The translations under genes and the position numbers were made by a program. A stretch of 64,000 nt of DNA from Niallia circulans (GTDB lineage: Bacteria > Bacillota > Bacilli > Bacillales > Cytobacillaceae), in NCBI RefSeq assembly GCF_007273535.1, contig NZ_RIBP01000004.1:1464001-1528000 (forward strand), in the 5' to 3' direction. Positions 1 to 8,762 of this stretch are shown piece by piece (the stretch's first letter is position 1; every line of letters begins with the position of its first letter). Below the pieces are notes generated by a model. It saw only the letters and a list, made by a program, of their open reading frames with translations, made no database searches and was not told where the DNA came from.

Positions 1-1214
1 AATAATGTTTCGCCTGCCTCTAAATCTACCCCTTTAACACTGTTTTCGCTCACAACAGCAAGTGTCGTCATATTCGGGTCGAAGTTAAGATTGTTAAAAT
101 CAGCCTCTAAGATTCTGCCGATATTAATATCAGCCATCACCATATCAATCTTCGTTTCATCATATGCTATCTCGTTTTTTGTTAATTGATCTGTAAATAA
201 CTTTACTTCCTGACTGCTTCCGAATGAAAAATTAGCAGGGATACTATTCTCTGCGTTCTTCTCGGCAGAATAGTAGGAGATATAGCTTAATGACAGCAAG
301 GCGATTGCAAGTGCAGATACAGTTGTAATGATTGTCAACAGGAGCGAGTTGGATTTCATCTTGAACATAATGCTCGATAAAGACAGCACTTCGTTAATGT
401 TTAAATAGCCGTTTTTGCTTTTGCGGACAAGATTAAACAGAAAGCTGACAGAGCCCTTATAGAAAAGGTAGGTGCCAAGGATGACAGTGCCTAAGATAAA
501 GGCCATTGCCCCAAACAGTTCATTCATTGTCTGAAAATCGCCATCAAACAGCTTTGAGGAAACATAATAGCCTGAACCGATTCCTGCTATCCCGATAATC
601 CCAATAATAATCTCTATTACGGACATTTTTTTAACTCTGCCTTCCGCAGACGAGGTTACTCTGAACAGGTTTAAGATTGTTTGTCTTTTAATGAAGATAT
701 AGTTCATCAGCATAATAAAGACGTAGATAACTGCAAACACAAGAATGGTCTGTCCTAACGCCTCTGTTGAAAAGTGAAGTTTGGCAATACTTTTTACGCC
801 AGTTATCTTAAATAAAACTAAGATAATCAGCTTGGAAAAGGAAAAGCCGACAAAGGTGCCGATAAGAATTGCCCCAAAGTATAACAAGAAATTCTCCACA
901 CCTAAAATCCAAAAGATTCTGTCCTTCGTCATTCCGATTAACTGAAACAGTCCGATTTCCTTACTGCGTCTTTTAATGAAAATAGTATTCGCATAAAAAA
1001 GGAAAATTGCAACAATCACAATTAGCAATATTGAAGTAACTCGGATTGCAGCTCCACCCTTGATCGTTCCTTCGACAGCATCCATCGACGGATCATATTG
1101 AAGAGTAACGAAAGCGAAATACAAGCACACACTGAAAATTAACGCAAAAACATACAAGTAATAATGCTTGATGTTTTTGAGGAGATTGCGAAAAATGAGC
1201 TGATTAATGTTCAT
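1..1214 (-). CDS. BceB-type ABC transporter permease (FtsX-like), partial
   Basis: Membrane permease of a Bce-type peptide-antibiotic resistance transporter. The ATG at 1214 begins [19 protein letters not shown], and the frame stays open to base 1, so only about 404 N-terminal residues are present; family members are usually 620-670 residues. Visible features are a first membrane helix at about residues 18-38, then [16 protein letters not shown], the motif typical of FtsX/MacB permeases, followed by further hydrophobic helices and the start of the large extracellular domain. The start overlaps the 3' end of the upstream ATPase gene by 11 bases, as usual for bceAB pairs. In this family the permease also acts as the ligand sensor by forming a complex with the BceS-type kinase encoded just upstream. 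Family assignment is firm; which antibiotic it handles cannot be told. Confidence 0.88.
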   Translation of the reverse strand, partial: MNINQLIFRNLLKNIKHYYLYVFALIFSVCLYFAFVTLQYDPSMDAVEGTIKGGAAIRVTSILLIVIVAIFLFYANTIFIKRRSKEIGLFQLIGMTKDRIFWILGVENFLLYFGAILIGTFVGFSFSKLIILVLFKITGVKSIAKLHFSTEALGQTILVFAVIYVFIMLMNYIFIKRQTILNLFRVTSSAEGRVKKMSVIEIIIGIIGIAGIGSGYYVSSKLFDGDFQTMNELFGAMAFILGTVILGTYLFYKGSVSFLFNLVRKSKNGYLNINEVLSLSSIMFKMKSNSLLLTIITTVSALAIALLSLSYISYYSAEKNAENSIPANFSFGSSQEVKLFTDQLTKNEIAYDETKIDMVMADINIGRILEADFNNLNFDPNMTTLAVVSENSVKGVDLEAGETL

Positions 1215-1965
1215 ATTGCACCCCGCTCAATATTCCTTGTGTTTTCATAATATCCTGGAAGAAGTGTTGTCTGTCTTGCTCGCCTTTATTCAATTGAGTA
1301 TAAATCTGTCCGTCTTTAATGAAAACAACTCTGCTGCAGTAGCTTGCTGCAAGCGGGTCGTGTGTGACCATCAGGATTGTTGCCGCAAGTGTTTCGTTCA
1401 GGCTGCTCAGCTTGTTCAAAAGGTCTGAGGCTGATTTACTGTCAAGCGCGCCTGTCGGTTCATCTGCGAAGATGATGCTCGGTTCATGGATAAATGCTCT
1501 TGCTGCAGAGGTGCGCTGCTTTTGGCCGCCAGAAATTTCATTTGGATATTTGTCTTTTATCTCATAAATGCCAAGTTCATTTGCAATTCTTGTGAAGCGG
1601 CTGTCTGCTTCCTTTCTTGGCGTCTTAGTAATGGAGAGGGGAAGGAGAATATTCTCCTTAACCGTCAATGTGTCAAGCAAATTATAATCCTGAAAGATAA
1701 AGCCAAGTTTATTTTTGCGGAACTGAGCAAGCTGCTTTTCCCTCATTCCAGTTATTTCACTTCCCTCAATCTTAATGGTGCCATTACTGACCTTGTCGAT
1801 GGAGGATAAAACATTAAGCAAGGTAGTTTTTCCAGAACCTGAAGCGCCCATAATGCTGACGAATTCACCCTTTTCAATCGAAAGGCTGACACCTCTCAGT
1901 ACCTCTTGTTTATTAAATTTGTTTCCGTAGCTTTTTTGAATTTGATTTGCTTCAAGTATTTTCAA
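1204..1965 (-). CDS. BceA-type ABC transporter ATP-binding protein
   Basis: ATPase subunit (253 residues) of the Bce-type transporter that removes or shields cell-wall-active peptides such as bacitracin. It has Walker [10 protein letters not shown], the ABC signature SGGQKQR, Walker [13 protein letters not shown] and the H-loop THD, all in the order expected of the MacB/LolD/BceA group. The open frame extends upstream to 2061, but the best start is TTG at 1965: it follows AAGGAG with normal spacing and begins [14 protein letters not shown], where homologues begin. It lies downstream of the kinase gene after about 127 bases that carry a candidate BceR operator and a -10 box, so it is probably transcribed from its own inducible promoter together with the permease gene that it overlaps. 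Confidence 0.93.
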   Translation of the reverse strand: MKILEANQIQKSYGNKFNKQEVLRGVSLSIEKGEFVSIMGASGSGKTTLLNVLSSIDKVSNGTIKIEGSEITGMREKQLAQFRKNKLGFIFQDYNLLDTLTVKENILLPLSITKTPRKEADSRFTRIANELGIYEIKDKYPNEISGGQKQRTSAARAFIHEPSIIFADEPTGALDSKSASDLLNKLSSLNETLAATILMVTHDPLAASYCSRVVFIKDGQIYTQLNKGEQDRQHFFQDIMKTQGILSGVQYEH

Positions 1966-2060
1966 ATCAATTACAACTCCTTTTGCCTTGTTATTTATCT
2001 TCATTATAGGTATCTGAGAGAATTCCATCCTTCGAATCAGCGAACAAAACAGAAGAAGCA

Positions 2061-2078
2061 TGTGACAGTTTTGTCACA
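2061..2078 (-). promoter_or_regulatory. Candidate BceR-type operator upstream of the bceAB-like genes
   Basis: Read on the minus strand, TGTGACA-AAAC-TGTCACA is a perfect 7-bp inverted repeat. It fits the known BceR-type site TNACA-N4-TGTNA. It sits about 95 bases upstream of the TTG start of the ATPase gene. A -10 box TATAAT lies at 2008-2003 with no good -35 box, as is typical for a promoter needing an activator. The overlap with the end of the kinase gene region is small. Position and symmetry support control by the adjacent response regulator; binding itself is inferred. Confidence 0.65.
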
Positions 2079-2092
2079 TGCACGTCATAAGG

Positions 2093-3097
2093 CTATCTGC
2101 TTAACAAATGGACAAAGTCATTCTTTTTCGGGAAGGTTAACGTGAATACCGTCCCTTTTTGCGGGATGGAGTCCACTTCTATTCTTATATGCAAAGCATC
2201 TGCTGCTCTTTTTGCCAAATATAGTCCCATGCCTGTTGCATGATTGTTGTGGTGATTCGCTGTTGAGGTGAATCCTTTTTCAAAGATGCGGGACAGATCC
2301 TGCTTGGCAATCCCAACCCCAAAATCCTTAATTTGTAAACAAACTTGATCATATTTAATACTGCTTGTAATAACAATATCGGAGGCTTCGCTGTACTTTA
2401 CGGCATTTGTCAGCAGCTGTCTTAGAATAAATGACAGCCATTTGCTGTCTGTCAGCACCTCGGATTGTGCAAGCTCCACCTCAAATCCGATGCCCTTTTG
2501 CATGCACCATGTTTGCAGTATGCGAATTTCATCATATAAAAGTGGTTCGATTGCAATCTTTTCAATATATAAGTCATTTTGCATAAACGGAAGGCGTTTG
2601 GAATGAAGCTGCTGGTCAAGCAGATGATGAATGCGCAGCCATTCATACGTTAAATTGCCTCGCATTGCTTTATTCTCAAGCCTGTCAATTAACAGGCGCA
2701 ATGTTGTCATCGGTGTCTTCACTTCATGAATCCAAGAAAGCAGGTCATCCTTTTCCTGCTCTAATGCGACAGTATTTGTGAGCATTTCTTTTTTTAACAA
2801 CATCGTCTGTTGGCGCAGACTTTCTGAGACGATTTCCTCAAATGGACTTTCAGGTGAAGCGATAGCCGACAAATCAAGATTATCCTCCCTTTCTGTTAAA
2901 GTCTTATAAAACGGAGTTTCCTTTTGATAGCGCCAAAACAGAAACAGCAGGAAAATCAGTGAGGATAAAAAGACTGTGTACAAAACAGATGTGAAAGCCA
3001 GCGTTTCATCAAGTGCTGCTACAATAAGGCTGAATGCCTGCAGAAAAAGAAACATAATAATCCAGCTTCGTTTTTCAGAAATAAACTTACCAATCAT
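2093..3097 (-). CDS. BceS-type intramembrane-sensing histidine kinase
   Basis: Sensor kinase of 334 residues. Two membrane helices (about 13-29 and 37-55) are separated by a very short outer loop, so there is no real extracellular sensor domain; this is the hallmark of intramembrane-sensing kinases that rely on their ABC transporter for detection. The phosphoacceptor is His124 in SWIHEVKTPMTT, followed by an N box near ILRQLLTNAVKYS and G boxes DFGVGI and GMGLYLAKRA. Its ATG overlaps the stop of the response regulator gene (ATGA), showing translational coupling. It should phosphorylate that regulator when the transporter meets its peptide. Domain calls are firm; the stimulus is unknown. Confidence 0.92.
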   Translation of the reverse strand: MIGKFISEKRSWIIMFLFLQAFSLIVAALDETLAFTSVLYTVFLSSLIFLLFLFWRYQKETPFYKTLTEREDNLDLSAIASPESPFEEIVSESLRQQTMLLKKEMLTNTVALEQEKDDLLSWIHEVKTPMTTLRLLIDRLENKAMRGNLTYEWLRIHHLLDQQLHSKRLPFMQNDLYIEKIAIEPLLYDEIRILQTWCMQKGIGFEVELAQSEVLTDSKWLSFILRQLLTNAVKYSEASDIVITSSIKYDQVCLQIKDFGVGIAKQDLSRIFEKGFTSTANHHNNHATGMGLYLAKRAADALHIRIEVDSIPQKGTVFTLTFPKKNDFVHLLSR

Positions 3098-3783
3098 GAC
3101 AGTTCCTCATCAATGGCGATATAGCCTTGTCCGACCTTTGTCTCAATAAACCTGCCAATTCCGATTTCGTCGAGCCGTTTGCGGAGACGATTAACATTGA
3201 CAGTAAGCGTGTTATCACTAATGAAGCGGCTGTCATTCCAGAGATGCTCGATGAGTGTGTCGCGGCTGACGATTTTATTCTTATGCTCGACAAGCAGTCT
3301 TAATATAAATGCTTCATTTTTTGTCAGCTCAATTGTGCCAGTTTCATTAGCAACTGTATTTGTTTCATAATCAAGGGTTGCATTACACCAAGTCTTCTTT
3401 TCTGTTTGCTCAAGGCTGTAGTTGTATACTCGGCGGAGTATGGCTTGTATTTTGGCAATCAGCACCTCGAAATGGAAGGGCTTTTGGACAAAATCATCTG
3501 CACCGAGCTGCATCGACATCACCATATCTGTCGGATGATCTCTTGACGATAGAAAGATAATCGGAACCTTTGATTGTGCTCGAATCATGCGACACCAATG
3601 AAAGCCATCAAACCTTGGAAGCTGGATGTCGATAATGACAAGATCAGGCTTCATCTCACTAAAGTCCTCCATTACCTTTGCAAAATCAGTAATCCCATAT
3701 ACTTCATAGGACCACTGACTAAGCCGATCCTTAACTTCTGCGAATAATGTTACATCATCTTCAATTAATAAAATTTTAAACAA
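3094..3783 (-). CDS. BceR-type OmpR-family response regulator
   Basis: DNA-binding response regulator of 229 residues. The receiver domain begins KILLIEDD, with the phosphorylated Asp52 in VIIDIQLP and the conserved Lys in FVQKPF. The C-terminal winged helix ends with the usual LRKRLDEIGI and VGQGYIA motifs. The open frame starts at 3834, but the TTG at 3783 is preferred: it follows a GGTGA ribosome binding site by 4-5 bases and gives the normal family N terminus LFKILLIEDD. The gene overlaps the kinase gene by four bases. It probably activates the bceAB-like genes through the palindrome at 2061-2078. Confidence 0.92.
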   Translation of the reverse strand: MFKILLIEDDVTLFAEVKDRLSQWSYEVYGITDFAKVMEDFSEMKPDLVIIDIQLPRFDGFHWCRMIRAQSKVPIIFLSSRDHPTDMVMSMQLGADDFVQKPFHFEVLIAKIQAILRRVYNYSLEQTEKKTWCNATLDYETNTVANETGTIELTKNEAFILRLLVEHKNKIVSRDTLIEHLWNDSRFISDNTLTVNVNRLRKRLDEIGIGRFIETKVGQGYIAIDEELS

Positions 3784-3912
3784 AAAATCACCGCACTTAT
3801 AATTGGTTATATTTGTATTATAAACCTGTTGCATCTAAAAAGGGTAGGCATGTTTAGTAATTCCTTGCTTAAGTGATACTAATGGTAACGAGATCGGAAG
3901 GGAGCTTGAGAT

Positions 3913-4734
3913 GTGTTAAACAAAGCAGAATCATTAGAGAGTATTATCGCTGTCATCCCAATAATGAAAATAGCCATTCCGATAGACTTGTCGATTGCCA
4001 TTTGTGATAAAGAAAAGTTTATCGCCTATTTTCCTGGAGATACAATCGATTTGAATATTAAAGTAAACCAGCCACTTTCAAAGGAGGAGCCTCTTGCGGT
4101 TGCTTTAAGTCAGAAAAAAACCCTCAAGGCCACTGTTCCAGCTGATTACTACGGCTTTGAATTCACAGGTACAGCAACACCAATTGTGAATCATAACAAT
4201 GAGGTGATTGGCGGGATTGCGGTACAGGTTCGCCGGCAAACAGAGCTTAGGGAAATTGTCCAGCAAATCCAAGCCTCCTTGTCACAAGCAAATGAAAGGA
4301 TAGTCCAAATGACGGGCAGTTCTGATTCATTGGCTGATTCCTCCCATGATCTTCTTCATCAATCAAAACAGACAGAAGAAGAAGTTAATAAATCGACTGA
4401 AGTGCTGTCGCTCATAAAAAGGGTGGCAGATCAGACAAATCTGCTTGGCCTTAATGCGGCAATTGAAGCAGCAAGAGCTGGGGAAAAGGGGAAAGGCTTT
4501 GAAGTTGTTGCAAATGAAATAAGAAAATTTTCGAAAGAAACGGTGCAATCAACCCAGCAAATCAATAAGACGATGGAGCAGATAAAGGAAGCAACAAGCA
4601 GGATGAATTTGTCGATAGAAAAAATCGCAGCTATCGGACAGTCACAGGCAGATTCTGTTAAAGAAACAAGCGCATATATGGAGAAAATTCAGGAAATGGC
4701 GGAAAAGCTGAATCAATTCGCAAATGAATTGTAG
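3913..4734 (+). CDS. Soluble methyl-accepting chemotaxis-type protein
   Basis: Cytoplasmic chemoreceptor of 273 residues with no membrane helix. Residues 1-115 look like a small ligand-binding domain ([10 protein letters not shown] and the [13 protein letters not shown] segment leading into a helix). The C-terminal part is a compact MCP signalling domain with the kinase-contacting hairpin tip [20 protein letters not shown]. The size and layout resemble B. subtilis YfmS, a soluble receptor. The start is GTG at 3913 behind GGGAG. There is no other chemotaxis gene nearby except the membrane receptor at 48-49.7 kb. The ligand is unknown. The domain shortens the usual long coiled-coil shaft, which may mean it works with HAMP-free arrays or a non-flagellar output. 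Confidence 0.85.
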   Translation: MLNKAESLESIIAVIPIMKIAIPIDLSIAICDKEKFIAYFPGDTIDLNIKVNQPLSKEEPLAVALSQKKTLKATVPADYYGFEFTGTATPIVNHNNEVIGGIAVQVRRQTELREIVQQIQASLSQANERIVQMTGSSDSLADSSHDLLHQSKQTEEEVNKSTEVLSLIKRVADQTNLLGLNAAIEAARAGEKGKGFEVVANEIRKFSKETVQSTQQINKTMEQIKEATSRMNLSIEKIAAIGQSQADSVKETSAYMEKIQEMAEKLNQFANEL

Positions 4735-4811
4735 AGAATGATTTCTTCCTATTTAGGTGTGTGATATAGTAGCAATAGCAAGTCCAGAAAATGTAGTGGA
4801 GGTACTAAAAA

Positions 4812-4988
4812 ATGTCAGAACAAGAAAAGAAAAAAGTTAGTCTTAAGGATGCAATGAAGCAGCAGCTTGCCAAAAAAAAGCAACAATCTCAACAAGATCA
4901 AAACCTGAACGGCAATACAAAAATGCAAAAAATGAACAGTCAGCAAACGAAAAAGACGAATAACCAAAGAAGAAGAATGGGTGTATAA
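4812..4988 (+). CDS. Small highly charged protein (58 aa) upstream of YwbE
   Basis: Short open frame starting at ATG 4812 behind GTGGAGG. The protein begins MSEQEKKKVSLKDAMKQQLA and is made almost wholly of Lys, Gln, Asn, Arg and Ser, with a basic end NNQRRRMGV. It has no hydrophobic segment and is probably disordered or coiled-coil. Its TAA stop is followed immediately by the ATG of ywbE, so the two genes are almost certainly one transcript. The basic, Gln/Asn-rich make-up would suit nucleic-acid or ribosome association, but nothing shows this directly. I do not recognise a named family. Confidence 0.7.
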   Translation: MSEQEKKKVSLKDAMKQQLAKKKQQSQQDQNLNGNTKMQKMNSQQTKKTNNQRRRMGV

Positions 4989-5180
4989 ATGAACGGTCAA
5001 AACAGGAAGGATATCACACCTGGTTTAACGGTCGAAATCGTTTTGAAGGCAGACCAGAAAACCGGGAAAAGGACAGTTGGAGTCGTAAAGGATATCCTAA
5101 CGAATTCCTCCTTCCATCCACATGGAATTAAAGTAAGATTAACAGACGGGAAAATCGGACGAGTGCAGGCCATTCGCTGA
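4989..5180 (+). CDS. ywbE: YwbE family protein
   Basis: A 63-residue protein matching the conserved YwbE family of Firmicutes and other bacteria: it contains ITPGLTVEIVLKADQKTGK, GVVKDILT and HPHGIKVRLTDGKIGRVQ in the usual order. The family is a small beta-rich fold of unknown function. The start is ATG 4989, directly after the stop of the 58-residue gene. No function should be inferred beyond its wide conservation. The gene is followed by a short T-rich stretch and then the convergent gene at 5227-5613. Confidence 0.87.
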   Translation: MNGQNRKDITPGLTVEIVLKADQKTGKRTVGVVKDILTNSSFHPHGIKVRLTDGKIGRVQAIR

Positions 5181-5226
5181 TTTTCTTTTTTTTGTAGAAA
5201 GGAAGAAGCGATGGATAACGCAAGAA

Positions 5227-5613
5227 CTAGCTTTCTTCCTTCTTTTGCAGCAAAACGGAGTCATATACCCAAAAGATAACTGTAGACGTGCCAACGAGTA
5301 TATAAAATGCCGCCGAGGTAAAAGGATTCGCCTGTCCATATAGCATATACAGAGCTGTCACCACTGCAGAGGCTACACTATAGGTAAAAAGATACACAAG
5401 ACTAAAGCTTTTAGGCTTTTGATTTAGTTTGATTTGCAGCGGTGTAGCAATAAATAGATAAAATAAAAAGAATATAAATGAAAAAATGCCAAGCATTAAA
5501 AAAGAGAATTCGCTAGATATAAATGAATAAACAAGACTAAGCGTAATGGCTGAAAGAAGAGAACAAATGAAAGACTTGCCGATTAGGTCGGAGTCCATAT
5601 AAACTTTTTCCAA
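5227..5613 (-). CDS. Small integral membrane protein, four helices
   Basis: A 128-residue membrane protein with four hydrophobic helices: SFICSLLSAITLSLVYSF, FLMLGIFSFIFFLFYLF, a segment around VASAVVTALYML, and FYILVGTSTVIFWVYD. The chosen start is TTG at 5613, six bases after GAGGTG; a GTG three codons earlier overlaps that ribosome binding site. The overall pattern, a short charged middle loop TPLQIKLNQKPKSF between helices 2 and 3, resembles the UPF0715/YwlA group, but this is only a weak impression. It stands alone, convergent with ywbE. Confidence 0.68.
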   Translation of the reverse strand: MEKVYMDSDLIGKSFICSLLSAITLSLVYSFISSEFSFLMLGIFSFIFFLFYLFIATPLQIKLNQKPKSFSLVYLFTYSVASAVVTALYMLYGQANPFTSAAFYILVGTSTVIFWVYDSVLLQKKEES

Positions 5614-5841
5614 ACGGAGCACCTCTACTGACTTTGTAATTAAATGACAATATTACCTACAGTATATAGTATATGTTTCAAAGCTTGTGATTGTAAGAAT
5701 CTTTTTTCCTAAGTAGCTAGTAGGACATCCATTAAAAAAATAGGTTCCAACGAGTGATTGATTCGTTTAAAATGAAAGGTAGTTATTGTAAAAAGGTAGA
5801 TGAATGTACAAGCAGATTCCAATTGAGGAGGAAGTAATCCA

Positions 5842-6456
5842 ATGTTCAAAAAAATCGCGTCAGACGCATTAGGTTTAAGTGATGTAGGCAGTGTTATCCA
5901 CCCATCTGATTATGATAAAGTAGATGCTGATGATTATATCCTGCATGAGGATAATGAAAAGATTTACTTTTTGATTAAATCAAAGTCAGATGAATATTGT
6001 TTCACAAACAGAGCGTTAGTTCATCTTGATGGAACGAGTGCGCTCAGCAAAAAGAGAAGTTTGAAAAGATATTCGTACAAAGAGCATGCGATTTCAGATG
6101 TGCTGATGGAAACAGCTGGCACGATTGATCTTGATGTGGAGATTAAGTTCTCGATGGGCTCTGTTCCATTTAGCATTGATGTTCATAAAAACCATATTGA
6201 AGCAATCAAAGACCTTTATAAAGCATTAATTCGAATCAGTGAACTGACACACGAAAACGAAATTTCGATGGAATATGCAAAAGAAAGTCTGCAAATCACA
6301 TCGAATACTTTAGTGCGTGCTTCTATTCAAGAGGGAAGTGTTTCTGAGCATTTCCGTCATATTAATGACCATGTATTCAACTGGCTGATGAACAGCCGCA
6401 AGAAATATAATGTGAAGGATTTCGGCTTCGTTTTTGAAAAATATATTAATAATTAA
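5842..6456 (+). CDS. PH-domain protein of the YvbH type
   Basis: A 204-residue cytoplasmic protein. Residues 1-125 form a bacterial pleckstrin-homology domain (DUF1696 type: YDKVDADDYILHEDNEKIYFLIKSK, FTNRALVHLDG, KKRSLKRYSY). The C-terminal 75 residues, with ESLQITSNTL and DHVFNWLMNSRKKY, fit the YvbH extension. B. subtilis YvbH has the same two parts and length. The start is ATG 5842 behind GAGGAGG. It is monocistronic, with a terminator at 6461. The molecular role of YvbH is not known. Confidence 0.82.
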   Translation: MFKKIASDALGLSDVGSVIHPSDYDKVDADDYILHEDNEKIYFLIKSKSDEYCFTNRALVHLDGTSALSKKRSLKRYSYKEHAISDVLMETAGTIDLDVEIKFSMGSVPFSIDVHKNHIEAIKDLYKALIRISELTHENEISMEYAKESLQITSNTLVRASIQEGSVSEHFRHINDHVFNWLMNSRKKYNVKDFGFVFEKYINN

Positions 6457-6460
6457 TAGC

Positions 6461-6497
6461 AATAGGCATCTTCCTTGAGGATGCCTATTTATTTTAG
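6461..6497 (+). terminator. Rho-independent terminator after the PH-domain gene
   Basis: The stem ATAGGCATC pairs with GATGCCTAT across a short loop and is followed by TTATTTTA. It lies right after the stop codon of the yvbH-like gene. Confidence 0.8.
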
Positions 6498-6622
6498 CCG
6501 AAACTCGAAAGCTAAGGATATTTTGATTTTAAACCATATTGTTTTAATTTTTGCTTATTTCTATCATATAATTAACCTAACAAATATAATAGAAGAAAAC
6601 GGTTTCTTCTGAGAGGATTATA

Positions 6623-7429
6623 ATGGAACGGACAATAAGGCAGCGTAATAATGTTAAGGTAAGTGGAGAAGGGACAAAAACAATCATTTTTGCCCATGGA
6701 TTTGGGTGTGACCAAAATATGTGGAGGTGGACGGCTCCCGCTTTTGAAAAGGACTATCGAGTTGTCCTATTTGATTATGTTGGCTCAGGTCAATCTGATA
6801 TTTCCCAATACGATAAGGTTAAATATGACAGCTTGCAAGGCTATGTACAGGACGTTATTGATATTTGTGATGATTTGCAGCTGGAGGATGCTGTGTTTGT
6901 CGGTCATTCCGTCAGTGCGATGATAGGGATGATGGCAGCAAATCAAAGGCCTGAAAGCTTTGATAAGCTGATTATGATTGGACCTTCTCCGTGCTATGTG
7001 AACAACCCGCCATACTTTGGAGGGTTTGAGGAAGCAGAGCTTCATGGGTTAATCGATTTGCTCGACAAAAACTATATTGGCTGGGCTAAAGGCTTTGCAG
7101 CAATGGTCATGGCAAATGAGGAACGCCCCTCTCTTGCAGAGGAGCTGATGATGAGCATCTGTTCAACAGATCCAGTCATTGCCCGCCAGTTTGCAATCGC
7201 GACCTTTTTCTCTGATTACCGCCATGAACTGCCAAATGTAACAGTGCCTGCTCTTATTATTCAGTGTTCTGATGATATGATTGCACCAGCAGCTGTCGGT
7301 GAATTTGTTCATCAGCAAATCCCGAACAGCACGCTAAAAGTAATGGATGCTGCAGGACATTGCCCTCATTTAAGTCATCCGGAAAAAACAGTGGAATATA
7401 TAAGGGAATACTTAGGAGCATTTTTGTAG
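6623..7429 (+). CDS. rsbQ: RsbQ, alpha/beta hydrolase of energy-stress signalling
   Basis: Alpha/beta hydrolase of 268 residues required with RsbP to switch on sigma-B under energy stress. The nucleophile elbow GHSVSA places Ser at residue 96, the same position as in B. subtilis RsbQ. The acid is in CSDDMIAP and the catalytic His in AAGHCPHLSHPE. The oxyanion-side motif is HGFGCDQNMWR. It is thought to make a small hydrophobic ligand or act on one that is sensed by the PAS domain of RsbP. rsbP follows after 19 bases, the same order as in B. subtilis. The start is ATG 6623 behind GAGAGGA. A TATAAT-like -10 box is visible in the AT-rich leader, but no clear sigma-B promoter. Confidence 0.94.
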   Translation: MERTIRQRNNVKVSGEGTKTIIFAHGFGCDQNMWRWTAPAFEKDYRVVLFDYVGSGQSDISQYDKVKYDSLQGYVQDVIDICDDLQLEDAVFVGHSVSAMIGMMAANQRPESFDKLIMIGPSPCYVNNPPYFGGFEEAELHGLIDLLDKNYIGWAKGFAAMVMANEERPSLAEELMMSICSTDPVIARQFAIATFFSDYRHELPNVTVPALIIQCSDDMIAPAAVGEFVHQQIPNSTLKVMDAAGHCPHLSHPEKTVEYIREYLGAFL

Positions 7430-7448
7430 GAGAAGGGACTGTTGATTT

Positions 7449-8651
7449 TTGGATAGACAACTGGATGAGATGCCTTGCGGGTATTTGCTGCTCTCAGATG
7501 AGGGCGAAATTTTGTCAGTTAATAAAACATTGCTAGAACTGTTAGGATATGAACAAGCTGATATGGTGAACAAGCATTTTCATCAAATACTGACGAAAGC
7601 CTCAAGAGCATTTTGCCAGCTTTATTTTTTTCCGCTTTTGAAAATGGAGAAGAAGATTGATGAAATGCATTTTGCTTTTCTGAAAAAAGACGGGACAGAG
7701 ATGCCTGCCCTTATTTTTGCCCGCCGAAAGTCAAAGGAAGGCGGAGTTGTGAATGAATGTATTTTTGTGCCGATGCTGCAACGGCTTGAGTTTGAAAGTG
7801 AGATATTAAAGGCGAGAAATATAGCAGACGCTGCACTAAAGGAAGCAGCAACGACAAATGCAGAGCTGACAAAGGTTCTGGAAGCATTAAAGGTGAAGCA
7901 GGAAGAGCTTGTCAAACTGAATAAACAAAATGAGGACTATCAGGAGCGGATCACAAGGGAGCTGGAGCTCGCGAAAAGCATCCAAGGCATTTCACTTTCA
8001 GTACCTTTTGGCAATGAAGAAATTGCCATTTCTGCTTACTATCAGTCCTCTACTGAACTGTCTGGCGATATGTACAGCTTTTATAACATATCCCCGGGGA
8101 AGTATGGGTTTATCATCTTAGATGTGATGGGGCATGGCATTTCATCTGCATTAATTTCCATGTCCTTACGTTCCTTGTTCCAAATGCTGATAATGAAAAA
8201 AGCTTCAGCAGCAGAAATTATGAGAGAGCTTGATACACAGCTGCATCTTCTATTTAGAAATGGAGATGGCATAAAGCATTACTGTACAGCCATCTTTTTG
8301 ACGATTGACACGAACAAAAAGGAGATTGAGTATATAAATGCTGGCCATCCACCGGCTGTTTGGATTGGACCTGATAAGGAAGTGACGGAATTCAAAGCAA
8401 CAATGCCTCCAATTGGTATGTTTGAAAATTTGAATTTCCCTAAAAAAAGTTTTTCTTATCAGGAATCTGGCAGGCTGTTCCTATATACAGATGGAGTAAC
8501 AGAGGCAATCTCTTCAAATGCTCTTCATCTATTGTTGAAGGAAAAAGAACCAAGTGAAATGACAAAAGATAAAATTGTCCATTTTCTTGAGCTTGATGAA
8601 GAAATGGCAATAAAGGTCGATGATCGTTGCTTTCTGCTGATTGATTTGTAG
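7449..8651 (+). CDS. rsbP: RsbP, PAS-domain PP2C phosphatase
   Basis: Energy-stress phosphatase of 400 residues that removes phosphate from RsbV to release sigma-B. It has an N-terminal PAS domain (about 1-110, PCGYLLLSDEGEILSVN), a coiled-coil linker (about 115-175, rich in KALKVKQEELVKLNK) and a PPM/SpoIIE phosphatase domain with metal-binding SGDMYSF and DVMGHG, AGHPPAVWI, LYTDGVTEA and the final DDRCFLLIDL. The start is TTG 7449, about 11 bases after GGAGAAGGG. The length matches B. subtilis RsbP (403). The gene partners with rsbQ immediately upstream. RsbV, RsbW and sigma-B are not in this window. Confidence 0.94.
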   Translation: MDRQLDEMPCGYLLLSDEGEILSVNKTLLELLGYEQADMVNKHFHQILTKASRAFCQLYFFPLLKMEKKIDEMHFAFLKKDGTEMPALIFARRKSKEGGVVNECIFVPMLQRLEFESEILKARNIADAALKEAATTNAELTKVLEALKVKQEELVKLNKQNEDYQERITRELELAKSIQGISLSVPFGNEEIAISAYYQSSTELSGDMYSFYNISPGKYGFIILDVMGHGISSALISMSLRSLFQMLIMKKASAAEIMRELDTQLHLLFRNGDGIKHYCTAIFLTIDTNKKEIEYINAGHPPAVWIGPDKEVTEFKATMPPIGMFENLNFPKKSFSYQESGRLFLYTDGVTEAISSNALHLLLKEKEPSEMTKDKIVHFLELDEEMAIKVDDRCFLLIDL

Positions 8652-8762
8652 AAAGCAGCGTGTACAGCGGCTCTTTTTTTTGTTTTTTTATTAAGATCGC
8701 AGCCACAGCTTTTGTTTTTTCGATATAATGGTTTTTATTTAGTATTTAGAAAGGGGAAATAT

